A stretch of DNA of 54,113 nt, from the NCBI GenBank assembly GCA_003427395.1, contig BFEA01000306.1:819779-873891 (forward strand), in the 5' to 3' direction. Shown piece by piece: positions 21,639-32,938 of the stretch; the stretch's first letter is position 1, and every line of letters starts with the position of its first letter. Below the pieces are notes generated by a model, which was not told the origin of the DNA, did not search any database, and was given only the letters and a program-made list of their open reading frames with translations. This DNA comes from Chara braunii (Eukaryota; Streptophyta; Charophyceae; Charales; Characeae). The position numbers were made by a program, and so were the translations under genes.

Positions 21639-22592
21639 TGCAATGAACCCAGATCGTGAAGACACTTGTCAACAATGCAAGCCCAGATGAATATCAACCT
21701 GCTGATGATTATCAATAATCATAATCGTGTCCACATAGAATGAGATGGGAGAATCATACACAGACGAAGGAAAGAGGAGGGAGATTAGACTTAGAAGAAG
21801 AACAAAAGACAAAGGCCCACTTCTGCTTCGAGCTCCCTCCTCGATCACCACCTCAAATAATCAATAGTCTGAACGCACGTCTGAAGTTTTATTACAATGT
21901 ACCACTGGGCACGTCGATCAGTCCCTCATTGGCGTACTGGAGCAATGTCGACCTCAAGATAACCAGGTACGAGTCCACGATCGCCCCATAGTCATTATCT
22001 CCTCCCGAGTGACACTGAATTAGAACACCAGTGCCAGTTACGTAGCCCAGCCACAACAGTACTCGTGGCAGCGGCCACGTCAGCAGCGACGCGTGGCAGC
22101 TACCATGTCAGCATGCCCTGAAAACAATAGCCAGCCAGCCACCATGCCGAGCCAGTAGCGCGTCGCCGTAGTCACCCAAGTGCCAGCGCAAAGCCAGCGT
22201 CCAACTAGCGTCGTCGTCAACGCGTGAAGTCGGAATTGACGCAAGACCAAATGAATTTCAAAGTCAGCAAGTCAACGCTTATGTAGCGTTGACGCGGGGT
22301 CTGGACCCCGGATGCTGCATCCCTTAGCCGTCAAGATCTCAATGCAAATGACGACCCACATTGGCCTAAAACCGAATTCCTTCTGGCCTTGATGTTGTCT
22401 GGGTACCTGCGCACAACAAGTGTATCCGACCAAGGGCTTGAGCGAGGTACCTTTGACCTGACAGTTGTCTTAGACTTTTGACTTCCCACGGGCGAATGTG
22501 TGGTCACACTGCCTGGCGCAAGCTGAGTTTGGCCTTCGTCGTCTGGGCTCCGTTTCGAGGGCCCAGACTGCTGCAGAACACAGTATACTGCA
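21639..22592 (-). repeat. Element 1 3' LTR (954 bp)
   Basis: Aligns end to end with 30097-31066. On the plus strand both run from TGCAATGAACCCAGATCG to ...TACTGCA. Beyond the right end the two sequences diverge at once, which fixes the boundary; the adjoining bases 22593-22605 give GGGTCGGTAGGAA on the minus strand, a weak polypurine tract. The LTR contains CCACGTCAGCA motifs (22076-22115) and an inverted repeat with a TATA-like loop at 22271-22293. Confidence 0.9.
22271..22293 (-). promoter_or_regulatory. TATA-like loop in a 9-bp inverted repeat (element 1 LTR)
   Basis: GTCAACGCT and AGCGTTGAC form a perfect 9-bp stem around TATGT; the minus strand reads CTACATAAGC, a weak TATA box. In the other LTR (30755-30777) the stem has decayed, partly to pairs that would still be G-U in RNA. 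Placement gives a U3 of about 340 bp and an R-U5 of about 600 bp, which is reasonable for this LTR. Confidence 0.45.
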
Positions 22593-22631
22593 TTCCTACC
22601 GACCCATTTTCGAGTTCCATTGCAGAAATAA

Positions 22632-24150
22632 CTAAGACTTCAACCCACGTTCATATGCAGATACAATATCAGGAGCAGTTTCAAGTAATTCTCGCTTATT
22701 AAACCATCTATCCTCAAATGTGCCTAAGATTCGAAACGTACCTTGAACTGCTTCTAGGGTCGTCCATGTCCACCTGTAGAAAAGTACCCATGCTCTATGA
22801 TCTAGTCTACTTCATATCTTCCTTCCATGGATGGCGGAATCATAAATGGTCTATTTGGGAACTCATTTCCTTCTACATAGGGCAACAATTTGGACGCGTG
22901 AAAGACAAGGTACGTTTTGAGGTGAGGGGGAATGTCAATACGATAAGACGGTCCCTTTGCATTCCGAATTACTTTGAGAACTTCCCAGGGTCCAAAATAG
23001 ACAGGCAAAAGTTTCAGAGACACATCTTCTTCCGACGAAAACTCTTTGGACTCACTTTCCTTGAATGTTGATGGTCGGCAATGCTTGTTAGCTTGTTCAA
23101 TCATTTAGTCCTGAGTTTTCTTCATATTCTCCTTTACTTCCTTAATGTCTTTTTGAAACAATACTACATACTCCCGGGTCCCTGGAGGTAACCTACGGAA
23201 CTGGTCCCGTACTAGCACATCAATGAGACGCTTAGGTTTCCACACCTTGTGCAGTGCATTAAGCGTACGCCCTATAGCGGTATGAATACTACTATTGTAT
23301 GCACTTGCTATTTTGGGTAAGTTATAATCCCAATCAATCTGATCGGGTCTCACATACATGCGCAAAATTTGCTAGCACAAACGGTTCATCCGCTCACTTT
23401 CTCCATTCGTTTCAGGGTGTCGCCCTCACGACATGGTCAGTCTTATACCGTATGCTTCCATAAGCTTTTGCCATGGCATACTTGTGAACCTAGCATCACG
23501 ATCAGATATAATGGAGAGAGGAAAATCATACTCAGTTACCCATCGCGTCTGAAACTTTTGGATGACAAGTTCTGTTCGCGCTTCCGTGGGTAAGGAAATA
23601 AACATGGCATATTTAGAGAAACGATCCACAATAACCATTACTTGACTATTATCGTTCCGACTTTTGGTGAGGCTCATGAAGTCAATCGAGATAGACTCAC
23701 CTAGTTTGCTAGGAATTGGTAATGGTTTCAGATGACCAAGTGGATTCTCATGTGAAGGTTTGTTCCTCTGACATACCACACAGGTACGAACATAAGTTAG
23801 TATGTCTTCTTTCGATCCCTTCCACTCAAAGCGTTCTCTAACTTCTGTGTAAGTTTTTTTGAAACCAAAATGTCCTTCAAAGTCATGACATTCCCCAATC
23901 AGCAGACTTTTGATTTCCTCTTGATGAGGAATACACAATCTTTGCTCAGTTTGGTCTAACAAGAAAAGCAAACCATCGGTCAGTCTATAGTTGGGAAGTA
24001 GAGATGGATCTTTCACAAGGATATCCATGATAGGCTTCCAAATAGGATCAGTAGCATATCCTTTACGAATTTTATCTTTCAGATCACTCCCAACATCTAA
24101 ATAAGAGACAATAGTACCAAAAAAATCACAACGTCTGGACAATAAATAGC
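22632..24150 (-). pseudogene. Element 1 integrase with chromodomain, broken
   Basis: Integrase inserts the cDNA copy into host chromatin. The N-terminal HHCC zinc site is visible (GECHDFEGHFG ... TCVVCQRNK), then the core with the first Asp in SISIDFMSL and the second in SIISDRDARF. The conserved Glu lies in the HPETNGESER segment, which sits after an in-frame TGA (23426-23428) and before a TAG near 23375. A TAA at about 23105 precedes the C-terminal GPWEVLKVI...VFHASKL segment. A frameshift leads to a short chromodomain-like end (FEDRWFNKRELLETAPDIV) closing at TAG 22632-22634. Chromodomains in this position steer chromoviruses towards marked chromatin. The gene is plainly inactive. Confidence 0.9.
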
Positions 24151-25843
24151 AACCACGTTAGATTTACCTTTGATAGTTTTCAATTCAAAATCAAAAGTAT
24201 CAATGAATGCAGACCAACGTACTGGCTTATCAGAGAGTCTAAGTTGTGTTTTTATCCACTTCAAAGTAGAGTGGTCTGAGTACATAATGAAGTGCCTCCC
24301 TAACAAGTACTGCTTCCATGTGTTCAGCACACAGACTAAAGCATATAGTTCCCTTTCATAGGTAGAGTTGGCGACCTTTTCTAATGGTAGTCATGCAGAC
24401 ATAAACCTGATAGGTCTATAACCATTGCCTTCGTTTTGTTGAAGGACTGCGCCAATTTCATACTGACTTACATCAGTAGTAACGATGAAGGGAAGAGACA
24501 TTTCAACAATTTTTAGAACAGGGTAACGAGTCAATGCACACTTTACCTTCTTGAAGGAGAACTCACAATCCTTGCCCCACAACCAGATAGTTCCTTTCTT
24601 CAATAATCTTCTCATTGGTGCGGCAATTTGTGAGAAGTTCCTTACAAACTTCCTATAGCAGCTTGTCAAACCAAGGAAAGATCGTAACTCCTTACAAACT
24701 TCCTATAGTTGCTAATATTTTCTTTTCTTCGGGCCTTAGGCCCTCCTCATTCACTATATGTCCATTCACTATATGTCCAAGGTATAAGACTTCAGACTTA
24801 GCGAACTCAGACTTCTTTGGGTTTAGCTTGAAGTTGCCCTCCCGCAACTTTCCTAATACTAGACGTATGTGTTGTTCATGATCTTCTAGTATGTTACTGT
24901 ACACTAGAATGTCGTTTTGTTGAAGGACTGCACCAATTTAATACTGACTTGCATCAGTAGTAACGATGAAGGGAAGAGACAGTTTAACAATTTTTAGAAT
25001 GGGGTAGTGAGTCAACGCATACTTTACCTTCTTGAAGGAGGACTTACAATCCTTATCCCACAACCAGATAGTTCCTTTCTTCAATAATCTTCTCATTGGT
25101 GCGGCAATTCGTGAGAAGTTCCTTCAAATTTCCTATAGTAGCTTGCCAAACCAAAGAAAGATCGTAACTCCTTACAAACTTCCTATAGTTGTTGATATTT
25201 TCTTTTCTTCGGGCCTTAGGCCCTCCTCATTCACTATATGTTCAAGATATAAGACTTCAGACTTAGCGAACTTAGACTTCTTTGGGTTTAGCTTGAAGTT
25301 GCTCTCCCGCAACTTTCCTCATACAAGACGTATGTGTTGTTCATGATCTTCTAGTATCTTACTGTACACTAGAATGTCGTTTTGCTGAAGGACTACGCCA
25401 ATTTTATACTGACTTGCATCAATAGTAACGATGAAGGGAAGAGACAGTTTAACAATTTTTAGAATAGGGTAGTGAGTCAACGCATACTTTACCTTCTTGA
25501 AGGAGGACTCACAATCCTTGTCCCACAACCAGATAGTTCCTTTCTTCAATAATCTTCTCATTGGTGTGGCAATCTGTTAGAAGTTCCTTACGAACTTCCT
25601 ATAGTAGCTTGCCAAACCAAAGAAATATCATAACTCCTTGCAAACTTCCTATAGTTGCTGATATTTTCTTTTCTTCGGACCTTAGGCCCTCCTCATTCAC
25701 TATATGTCCAACGTATAAGACTTCAGACTTAGCGAACTCAGACTTCTTTGGGTTTAGCTTGAAGTTGCCCTCCCGCAACTTTCCTAATACGAGACGTAGG
25801 TGTTGTTCATGATCTTCTAGTATCTTACTGTACACTAAAATGT
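24150..25843 (-). pseudogene. Element 1 RT thumb/connection and RNase H, triplicated
   Basis: RNase H removes RNA from the RNA-DNA hybrid during cDNA synthesis. Its acidic residues are visible at the element-distal end: VTTDVSQYEIGAVLQQN (24450-24500), TYERELYAL (about 24350), and SDHSTLKWIKTQ (about 24250). The segment from the end of RT (ILEDHEQHIRLVLGKLREG...GHIVNEEGLRPEEKK) to the start of RNase H (...WLWGKDCEFSFKKVK...QYEIGAVLQQN) occurs three times in tandem. Each junction joins VLQQN directly to the RT piece DILVYSKILEDHEQ. Stops interrupt every copy, and a one-base shift near 24150 breaks the join to integrase. Confidence 0.88.
24432..25843. repeat. 465-bp tandem triplication inside element 1 pol
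   Basis: CGTTTTG.TGAAGGACT starts at 24432, 24913 and 25378, and the third unit ends where the ordinary RT sequence resumes at 25843. Periods are 481 and 465 bp. The longer first unit is explained by a 15-bp internal duplication (TTCACTATATGTCCA twice near 24748-24780). Copies differ by scattered substitutions, so the triplication is not a fresh assembly error. Confidence 0.92.
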
Positions 25844-26247
25844 CGTCGAGATAGACAATGACGAACTGGTCCAACCATTGACGAAATAGTTCATTCATGA
25901 ATCTTTGGAAGGTCGTTGGGGCGTTAGTCAGTCCATAAGGCATAACCACGAACTCATAGTGACCATACCCGGTTCGAAACACAGTCTTATGTTGATCCGC
26001 GGGATCCACTTCGATCTGGTGGTATCCAGACTTTAGATCAATCTTACTAAAGAACTCGCAACCCTGCAACTGGTCCAACAAGTCGTCAATGCGTGGAAGT
26101 GGTTCTGCGTTCTTAACAGTGACGACGTTCAACCCTCTGTAGTCAATACAAAGACGCAACTCACCTTCCTTTTTGGGCACAAATAGAACATACACCATAG
26201 GGAGAGGAGCTAGGGCGAATCCATCCTTTTTTTGTTAAGTCCTGCAA
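25599..26247 (-). pseudogene. Element 1 reverse transcriptase, core motifs intact
   Basis: Copies element RNA into DNA. An open frame of about 200 codons (26198-25599) carries the fingers and palm: LRLCIDYRGLN, LPRIDDLLDQL, FSKIDLKSGYHQI, FVVMPYGLTNAPTTFQ and the catalytic YLDD (gene bases 25842-25853) in VIVYLDDILVYSK. The catalytic aspartates are therefore intact here, unlike element 2. Upstream, a TAG at 26245-26247 and a frameshift close to 26195 cut the frame off from protease. Downstream the thumb runs into the triplicated segment. Confidence 0.93.
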
Positions 26248-26920
26248 CTACTTCTGAAGTTCCTCAAGTTCCCTAGGAGACACTCGGTAGATAGGGCCCT
26301 TGGGAATCTTACTGCCAGGAATAATTTCAATCATGTGCTTAATAGCACATTCAGTTATTCCTGTTGGTTCAATTTGCGGATCCTTATACTCCTCCAGGAG
26401 TTTCTCAATCGAAGGAGGATAGGAAGTAGAACATTCACCTACCTTCTTCACTAAGACCATCATTACTTCCTGTTCCAATTTCTTCTTTGAAACCATCGAT
26501 CGAAATGTTGGGTAACTCGTGCAATAGAAAGACAAACTAGAGTCAGAGTCAGACTTATGATACATTTTGATTAGTTTCAATTCGGAATGTGCATCCCTCA
26601 GTTGTACTATCTTCTCTTTGAATTTGATTTCTGGGTTGGCTTCCTCGTGCCAATCCATACCCAAAATCAAGTCAAAGGGTAAATTTTTTTCCACAAGGAA
26701 CGATACTTCGTGTAGAATCTTTTTACCTTCCTTGGTTCGGAAACGACACTTGACACGATCAACACACTACGAGATAATGATCATGCTTCTGTCAACCAAA
26801 ATAGACATGACAGGTCGAGACAGATCTTTCACTTTCATTCCGAGATGCAACTTGCGGATTGCTTTCTCGGATATGTAGGATCGCGTCGATCCTGAATCCA
26901 ATAGTGCACCTCCGCGTGTA
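26248..26920 (-). pseudogene. Element 1 protease and RT N-terminus
   Basis: Retropepsin-type aspartic protease that would cut the Gag-Pol polyprotein. The active-site triad is seen as LLDSGSTRSYIS (DSG at 26890-26898), and the later conserved segment as FDLILGMDWHEEANPEI. A TAG near 26767 separates the two. The same frame continues to the RT leader (HMIEIIPGSKIPKGPIYR...ELEELQ) before a stop at 26247. Confidence 0.88.
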
Positions 26921-27230
26921 TGTGCAATTTGTGCAATCTCTAAATCCACGATTAATAGGTCACCCTTAGACTTAGATTTCGTAGCCCACGAGCTCGGTAG
27001 TGCCAACAACTCGTTACCGAGCTCGTTAAGACAGTTGTCCAGACAAACAGTGCATAAGACAAGTTCAGGGTGTTCTGGACGATGGGCCGAAGAAGAACCA
27101 TCCTCTGCCATGAGAGTCAAAGGGTTGAAAGGGTTAGTAAGCGCCTTACCTCCATCTACATCCAAACCCTTAAACTCAGTAGGAGCAAATGTTACTCTTG
27201 GCCGCTCGCTTTTGGGTTTCGGATTAACGG

Positions 27231-28945
27231 GCACCAAGCAATCACATGCCCTGCAGTGCCACACTTCGAGCATTGTGCCTTGTTCATCCGCTCCTGCCAC
27301 GTTATTCGTGACAGACCCATATTTTCCCACGATCTCCCGGCCGCAATTCCAGGATGCTATGGGAATGAGCGTGGTCTCTTCTTCTTTAAAGGCGGTCGTG
27401 GTCCTCCCTTGTTGACCATGGCAGCAGTGACTTCCCTCTTCCCAGACTCACTGCTGCTCGCCACACCCTCGGCCTCCAATGGCCACTTCCCCACAGTATC
27501 GTCATCAAAGACGACGAGGGTGTGGTCTTGGCGTTTTTGGCGCCAAAGTATCCGCATGCCTGATCCTGCACCACCACCAAACTTCACAACAGATGCATAC
27601 GAGTTCTTTACCTGGAAGGTCATTTGCTCCCTTTGGAGAGCAAGATCGCAAAACTGCATGTAATTATACTTACCGGATTTTGACTCTGCCATGGGTTGTC
27701 CTCGAATCGGCTCGGGCAGAGCGCGGGAATAGATATATAAGACTTGGTTGTCCTGCAGGTTCAATCGAGGAACCTGCAACAATCGAATAACTTCCCGAGA
27801 CTAAGCTTCTACCGATGTCCAATGTTTTTGACCAATGGTAGTGAGCTTGTCAAAGGCCTTGTCAGTCGTCGTCTTGTCCACGAAGCTTTCCTTAATCTTA
27901 CCAAGGAACTGCTTTTGGTTTTAAGCTGCAGCCCACTCCCCAATATCATCAAACCCTGTTGCGTTGGCTTCGGCCAAAACCCATTCCTTTGCTTCCCCCC
28001 CAAGGACAAGAAGTAGGGAAGCAACTTGGGACTCGGGTTCAACAAGGGTCGTACCACAATATGTTTGTATCTCGGCAAGCAATCCACAACAACAAATTTT
28101 CACCCTTGTTGTTGTTGAATGTGAAAAACAATTTCATCTTGACTTTTTCTTTCTTCTTAGCTTTCTCAAGTTGTGTGGTGGTGTCCTTTTTTTTTCTAGT
28201 GACTTCGGCGGACTCGAAGGCTTCCCTTTCTTTTCTTCCGATTTATGAGTATCTTCCTTAAGAGACTTGATGGCATCTCCCATTAATTTCTTTGGTTTTT
28301 CTTATTTTTCTGTTTTGACTTCCTCAACCACCTGGTGCTTTCCTTTGACCAGATCTGTGATTATTCGTAATCCCGTGGCCACATCATCAATCTCTGTCTG
28401 CATCACTTCACCATACCGATCCCTTTTTATCTCAAGGTGAGCTAGGTAGATCACAAGTTGAGCCAAAGAAATTTCCCGATCTTCCCCTTCGGTCTTGATA
28501 ACAGTTTGTCTGATTTCTTGGATTTTCTGCTCTTTCTGTTCACTCCTTTCTTTTCTTCTTTCTTTTTCTTCTCTCTCTCAAGTCCTTCCTCTAGTTGGCT
28601 GATATTTTCATCCACGGTTTCTTCAGACACAGTTGCTTCTTTCTCCTCTTTCCGGTCTGCAATCTTTCCAAACTGCTCAATGATATACTTATCAAGTTCC
28701 TGACGACACTTGATTAGTACATCCTGAACCCGCATGACATCAGCCTGTTTCATCCTGTTCGATAGCAACTTGTGCTGCCTTCAAATCGACCTTGGCCCGC
28801 ACGTGCGCCTCGGTTTCTGCACCTGCGTCATGGAGATCAAAAATCAATTGGTCCAAGTGGACAATCAAAGCCTTCTTTCGCTCGTCCACTTCCTGCCTGG
28901 TTCGGGGTTCAGGGGTCCCCTCATCACTGAAGATGAGTGAGACTG
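27231..28945 (-). pseudogene. Element 1 gag, broken
   Basis: Capsid/nucleocapsid polyprotein. From the N-terminal side: a charged helical region (VDERKKALIVHLDQLIFD, then LIKCRQELDKYIIEQFGKI and a Lys/Glu-rich coil), a capsid-like stretch (VASLLLVLGGEAKEWVL, near 28000; FLGKIKESFVDK near 27900), and SRALPEPIRGQPMAESKSG near 27700. It closes with a CCHC zinc knuckle CSKCGTAGHVIAWC (27231-27272), which binds element RNA. These pieces fall in different frames; stops include a TAG near 27800. The start codon could not be fixed. The knuckle is one frame off from the protease that follows, either by decay or as a former Gag-Pol frameshift. Confidence 0.85.
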
Positions 28946-30081
28946 GATAGAAGAGAAAGGGAATAAATCAAGTGAGCACCGATAATTTGAAACAATTCCA
29001 GAAGAGAGACATCGTGATGTGTGTCTGCCACACAATGAATAATCAAACAACAATAATAAATTCCACGGCCGCACTATGCTACAACAACAAGAATTTTAAA
29101 CAAGCGAAGAAGAAAATAATACAATTATTTCTAATTCTAACTACTGTTGTTCTTTGTCTGTCTGTGTGATGACGTTCTAATCAAGAGTGTACAGGTACCA
29201 CCTCAGACCTGTGTGATCAAATACAACACACAAGTAAGTGTGCACAGCACCGCAACGCAGCAAACGACAAGGTAAACATTAATCAGCACACAATTTGTTA
29301 GCAATCTTCTTCTTCTTTCCTCTGCATCGTTCCTGTTGCCAATGCGATACCGCACCCCTCTTGACAGCTGGCACTACAGCTGTCCAATCAACCGTTCAAT
29401 CAACCGTACCACCTTCGTCTTCAAGGTGCAACTCTTACTTGACACCACCTGCTTGCCACGTGTCATCCCTGGCATGCCTACATAACAAGTCCTGCCACGT
29501 CAGCACAACTATTCAACCAGGGGGGAGGGATGCCACGTCAACAAACGTGTGCTCTGGTCCTTCCCAATTGCCACTTCCTCACGTCTTGATGTGATACCGT
29601 CGCTATTTCAACCAATCGAGTCGATGCCACATCAGCCAATGGAGCCTATGCCACATCAGCAAGCTTGCCATGTCAGACGACAATCGTGTGCAACACTTGT
29701 CTGCCACGTCAGTTATCAGCCTTGATGTCCAAAGGCTACGTCAGCATCTGTACCGGACTTGGTTGCCACGTCAGCAATCTCCAGCAACCAAGTCCCTAGA
29801 CGTGGCACATGATATGCCACGTCAGCGTAGGATCGTGATGCCGCCTCACTATCGCAATCCCGACTGGCACGTGGTCACTCTTGATCGCGATCCCGACTGC
29901 CACGTCAGCAGTCGCGTCGGGATCTGGTCTTCTTGACAGCGAAGACCGTGCCACATCAGCAACACCAGCCTTCTTCGTCGTTGTCCGCGTCAGATCTTGT
30001 TGTCATCACATCCGACACGCGCGCGTTACTTACCTGGCGCCACCTGGCGCTCGCGCGTGCTGTCGTCATCGTCAGGAGTAT
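28946..30081 (-). promoter_or_regulatory. Element 1 leader with TGCCACGTCAGC motif array
   Basis: Untranslated region between primer-binding site and gag. The word TGCCAC[G/A]TCAGC, or a one-base variant, occurs at 29493, 29531, 29625, 29649, 29666, 29702, 29735, 29764, 29815, 29899 and 29949, with G-box-like CCACGTG at 29456 and GCACGTGG at 29866. ACGT cores in the CCACGTCA context are classical plant bZIP sites. The motif recurs in the LTRs (30517, 30540, 30570). Function as an enhancer is inference; spacing is irregular (17-84 bp) and the motif is embedded in otherwise unrelated sequence. Confidence 0.7.
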
Positions 30082-30093
30082 GCTCCGATACCA
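30082..30093 (-). other. Element 1 primer-binding site (tRNA-iMet)
   Basis: Minus strand reads TGGTATCGGAGC three bases after the LTR end. It matches the common plant Gypsy/Copia site TGGTATCAGAGC, complementary to the 3' end of initiator tRNA-Met, with one difference. Confidence 0.9.
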
Positions 30094-30096
30094 AAT

Positions 30097-31066
30097 TGCA
30101 ATGAACCCAGATCGTGAAAACACTTGTCAACAATGCAAGCCCACATGAATATCAACCTGCTGATGATTATCAATAATCATAATTGTGTCCAGATAGAATG
30201 AGATGGGAAAATCATACACAAACGAAGGAGAGAGGAGAGAGATTAGACTTAGAAGAAGAATAAAAGACAAATGCCCACTTCTGCTTCGGGCTCCCTCCTC
30301 GATCACCACCTCAAATAATCAATAGTCTAAACGCACATCTGAAGTTCTATTACAATGTGCCACGGGGCACGTCGATCAGTCCCTCATCAGCGTACTAGAG
30401 CAATGTCGACCTCAAGATAACCAGGTACGTGTCCACGATCACCCCATAATCATGATCTCCTCCAAAAGTGACAATGAATCAGAACAGCAGTGCCAGTTAC
30501 GTAGCCCAGCCACGTCAGCAACAATACACGTGGCAGCGGCCACGTCAGCAGCGACGCGTGGCAGCTGCCACGTCAGCATGCGCTGAAGACAATAGCCAAC
30601 CAGCCACCATGCCGAGCCAGCAGCGCGTCGCCGTAGTCACCCAAGTGCCAGCGCAAAGCCAACGTCCAGCCAGCGTCGTAGCGTTGAGCCAGCGTCGTCG
30701 TCAACGCGTGAAGTCAGCATTGAATCAAGACCGAATGAATCTCAAAGTCAGCAAGTCAGTGCTTATGTAGCGTTGATGCGGGGTCTGCTGCATCCCTCAA
30801 CCGTCAAGATCTCAATGCAAATGACGGCCCATATTGGCCTAAAACCGAATTCCTTCTGGCCTTAGTTGTCTGGGTACCTGCGCACAACAAGTGAGTGTAT
30901 CCGACCAAGGGCCTGGGCGCGGTACCTTTGACCTAGCAGTTGACTTAGACTTTCGACTTCCCGCGGGCAGTGTGTGGTCACACTACCTGGCGCAGGCCGA
31001 GTTTGGCCTGCGTCGTCTGGGCTAAGTTTCGAGGGCCCAGACTGCTACAGAACATGGGTTACTGCA
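30097..31066 (-). repeat. Element 1 5' LTR (970 bp)
   Basis: Partner of 21639-22592. Starts at TGCAATGAACCC on the plus strand just beyond the primer-binding site and ends at ACTGCA (31066). Differences from the other copy are scattered substitutions and small indels. Contains clustered CCACGTCAGCA words at 30517-30580 and GCGTTG/CAACGC short inverted words. Confidence 0.9.
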
Positions 31067-31070
31067 TCTC

Positions 31071-31170
31071 CTCCATGTTGCTTGCTATAGAGGTAGACTG
31101 TTTCATTATTAGAACGGCTCATCTCAATCTGCTCCATGTAGCTTGCTATGGAGGTAAACTGCTTCATTGG
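31071..31170. repeat. 61-bp offset direct repeat
   Basis: CTCCATGTTGCTTGCTATAG (31071) is repeated with three or four changes at 31132, both followed by AGGTA.ACTG.TTCATT. It lies immediately outside the element 1 5' LTR. Confidence 0.8.
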
Positions 31171-31479
31171 TGGAACCACACATCTGAAGTGCGCTTCATT
31201 GTCTCCAATACAGGTACCGCTGCATGTCTTCGGGACCTACTCATCTAGGTGGAATAAGGGCTTTTGTGGTGAAAATCTACAACACACACACAACTCTACT
31301 TCTGTTTATGGTGGCCATTTACAGCTCGATAGCTGTATAATGCAATAACCCGCTTAAATATGCCTATGTCGTCGGCCAATGGGGCCACCCACAAGCCACA
31401 GACCGGCCTCAACGCCTACGCCGAATGTGGGAAACAAAGCCTTGAATGAGGCTCAGAAGCCCTACGCCCGACAATTGAC

Positions 31480-32100
31480 CAAAGTCAATTGTCAATCAGA
31501 ATATCGAGGCCCACGAGTCAAAATCTTCACGGACCCAGTCCAGGCCACCGATCAGACACACTCACTGGCTGTGCGCAAGTATCCAGGCAGCATTTGGTCC
31601 AAGTCGAAGTTTGTAACTGTTCGTGTTCCAGGCCGTCGGCTGAGAGTCAATCTGAGCCTTTGTACGTGAGAGACCAGAGGCTGGTCCAGCCCCTGGGGGT
31701 CAACGTTCAGTCTGCCATTGCTGCTTAACACTGACACGACCCTAGCTTGACGCTGGCCTGATGCTGGCAGAACGTTGGCTTGGTGTTGGCATTGTGCAAC
31801 GACGACAAGAGACTGCTGCATTGCATCTTGCGGCCTTCTGCTTCTGGGTGCCAGCTGTCTTCTTGGATGCTGACGTGGCACTTGACACGCTGTCTTTGGC
31901 ATTGCTGACATGGCGCATGCCACACTTGTCTTTGACACTGATTGGAAGTCGACAAGGAGGGAGATCAGGAACTGTGGCATTGATTGTGCGAGAGAGAGGG
32001 AACTTACCAGGATGCTGTCGACATTGAGAGACATCTTCATGGAAGATTTGTGCCTACGTGGCACTATGATGTGATCAAATCTTGTCAAACTCATTTCTGG
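31480..32100 (-). repeat. LTR-like fragment related to 16660-17530
   Basis: On the minus strand this shares ordered blocks with 16660-17530: GCCAGCGTCAAGC, GACCAGCCTCTGGTCTCTC, ACTTGGAC, GGATACTTGCGCACAG, TTGACTCGTGGGCCTCGA. It also has CCACGTCAGCA (about 31873) and CCATGTCAGCA (about 31905). I read it as a diverged solo LTR lying between elements 1 and 2. Confidence 0.45.
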
Positions 32101-32369
32101 GATACTGTTTGTTGACGTGGATGAGAGACGCCCAAAAAAGAAGTGGGGATTGAGGGAGATTTATCTACGTGGACATTGATGGATACCTTCTTTTCCACCT
32201 AAGTCTATTCTCCCTCCTATCTACTTCGTCCTAAAATTACGACACATTCTCTAACAGCTCGCATTTCATGATTATTGGAGACATTTATCAGCGCTTAGTC
32301 ATCTTGTATTTCAACACTTGACAAGTTCTCTCCTGAGTGGGTTCATTTCAATAATGTTGTTTACAACTT

Positions 32370-32755
32370 GCCACCATTTCCAGCTTGACAGCCATAAAAT
32401 GTCGCTCACACCATTAACAGCTTGACAACTGTAATGTCGTCCACAACTGTTTCAACTCGACAGCTTACATCCCAATTACACCATTTTGCAGATGCAGCTT
32501 TACAGCCGTATTTTTTTCTGTTTACACCATTTACAGCTCAACAGCTGTCCAATTGAAGGTCCTCATAGTCCCATCATGATCATGATTGCTCCTTATGGTC
32601 CCATGTGTTCATGGTCCCATGCTCCCATCACGTGCTTTCTCCCATCACTCTGAAAGTGATGGGACTCCTCATGGCCCCATCACGTTCATGGTCCCACCAC
32701 CCTGAGCGTATTGGACCATGGGAGCATGGTCCAATCACCTTCATGGTCCCATAGT
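32370..32755. repeat. Degenerate short repeats (ACAGCT... and CATGGTCCCA)
   Basis: 32370-32550 repeats TTTACACCATTTACAGCTYGACAGCTGT-like words three to four times. 32556-32755 repeats TCATGGTCCCAT-like words about nine times in both orientations (for example GGACCATGGGAGCATGGTCC). No gene. Confidence 0.65.
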
Positions 32756-32938
32756 TGGCGGCGCCGATGGGTAGTAGAAAAAGACGAAATGTGAATTAAG
32801 CTAACGCTACTGAACATAACAAAATTGGATGATTGGACAACGGCTCAATTTCCCAGATAAAACTTATAGAAACAATTCTACCTCTTTGCTAGTGGGACCT
32901 CACCACTGCTCTCCGTTTGTGCCTCATCCTGTTATTCA

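Larger units (their letters stand above)
21639..31066 (-). mobile_element. Ty3/Gypsy chromovirus (element 1), near-complete, defective
   Basis: A 9.4-kb LTR retrotransposon on the minus strand. In element order: 5' LTR (30097-31066), primer-binding site (30082-30093), leader with a CCACGTCA motif array, gag (28945-27231, CCHC knuckle at its end), protease, reverse transcriptase, RNase H, integrase and chromodomain (ending 22632), purine-rich tract, 3' LTR (21639-22592). PR-RT-RH-IN order and the terminal chromodomain define a Gypsy chromovirus. LTRs share TG..CA ends and are roughly 93% alike over the first 380 bases by eye, so the insertion is old. Coding regions carry many stops, frameshifts and an internal triplication. 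The four or five bases outside the two LTRs do not match, so no target duplication is visible. Confidence 0.92.
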
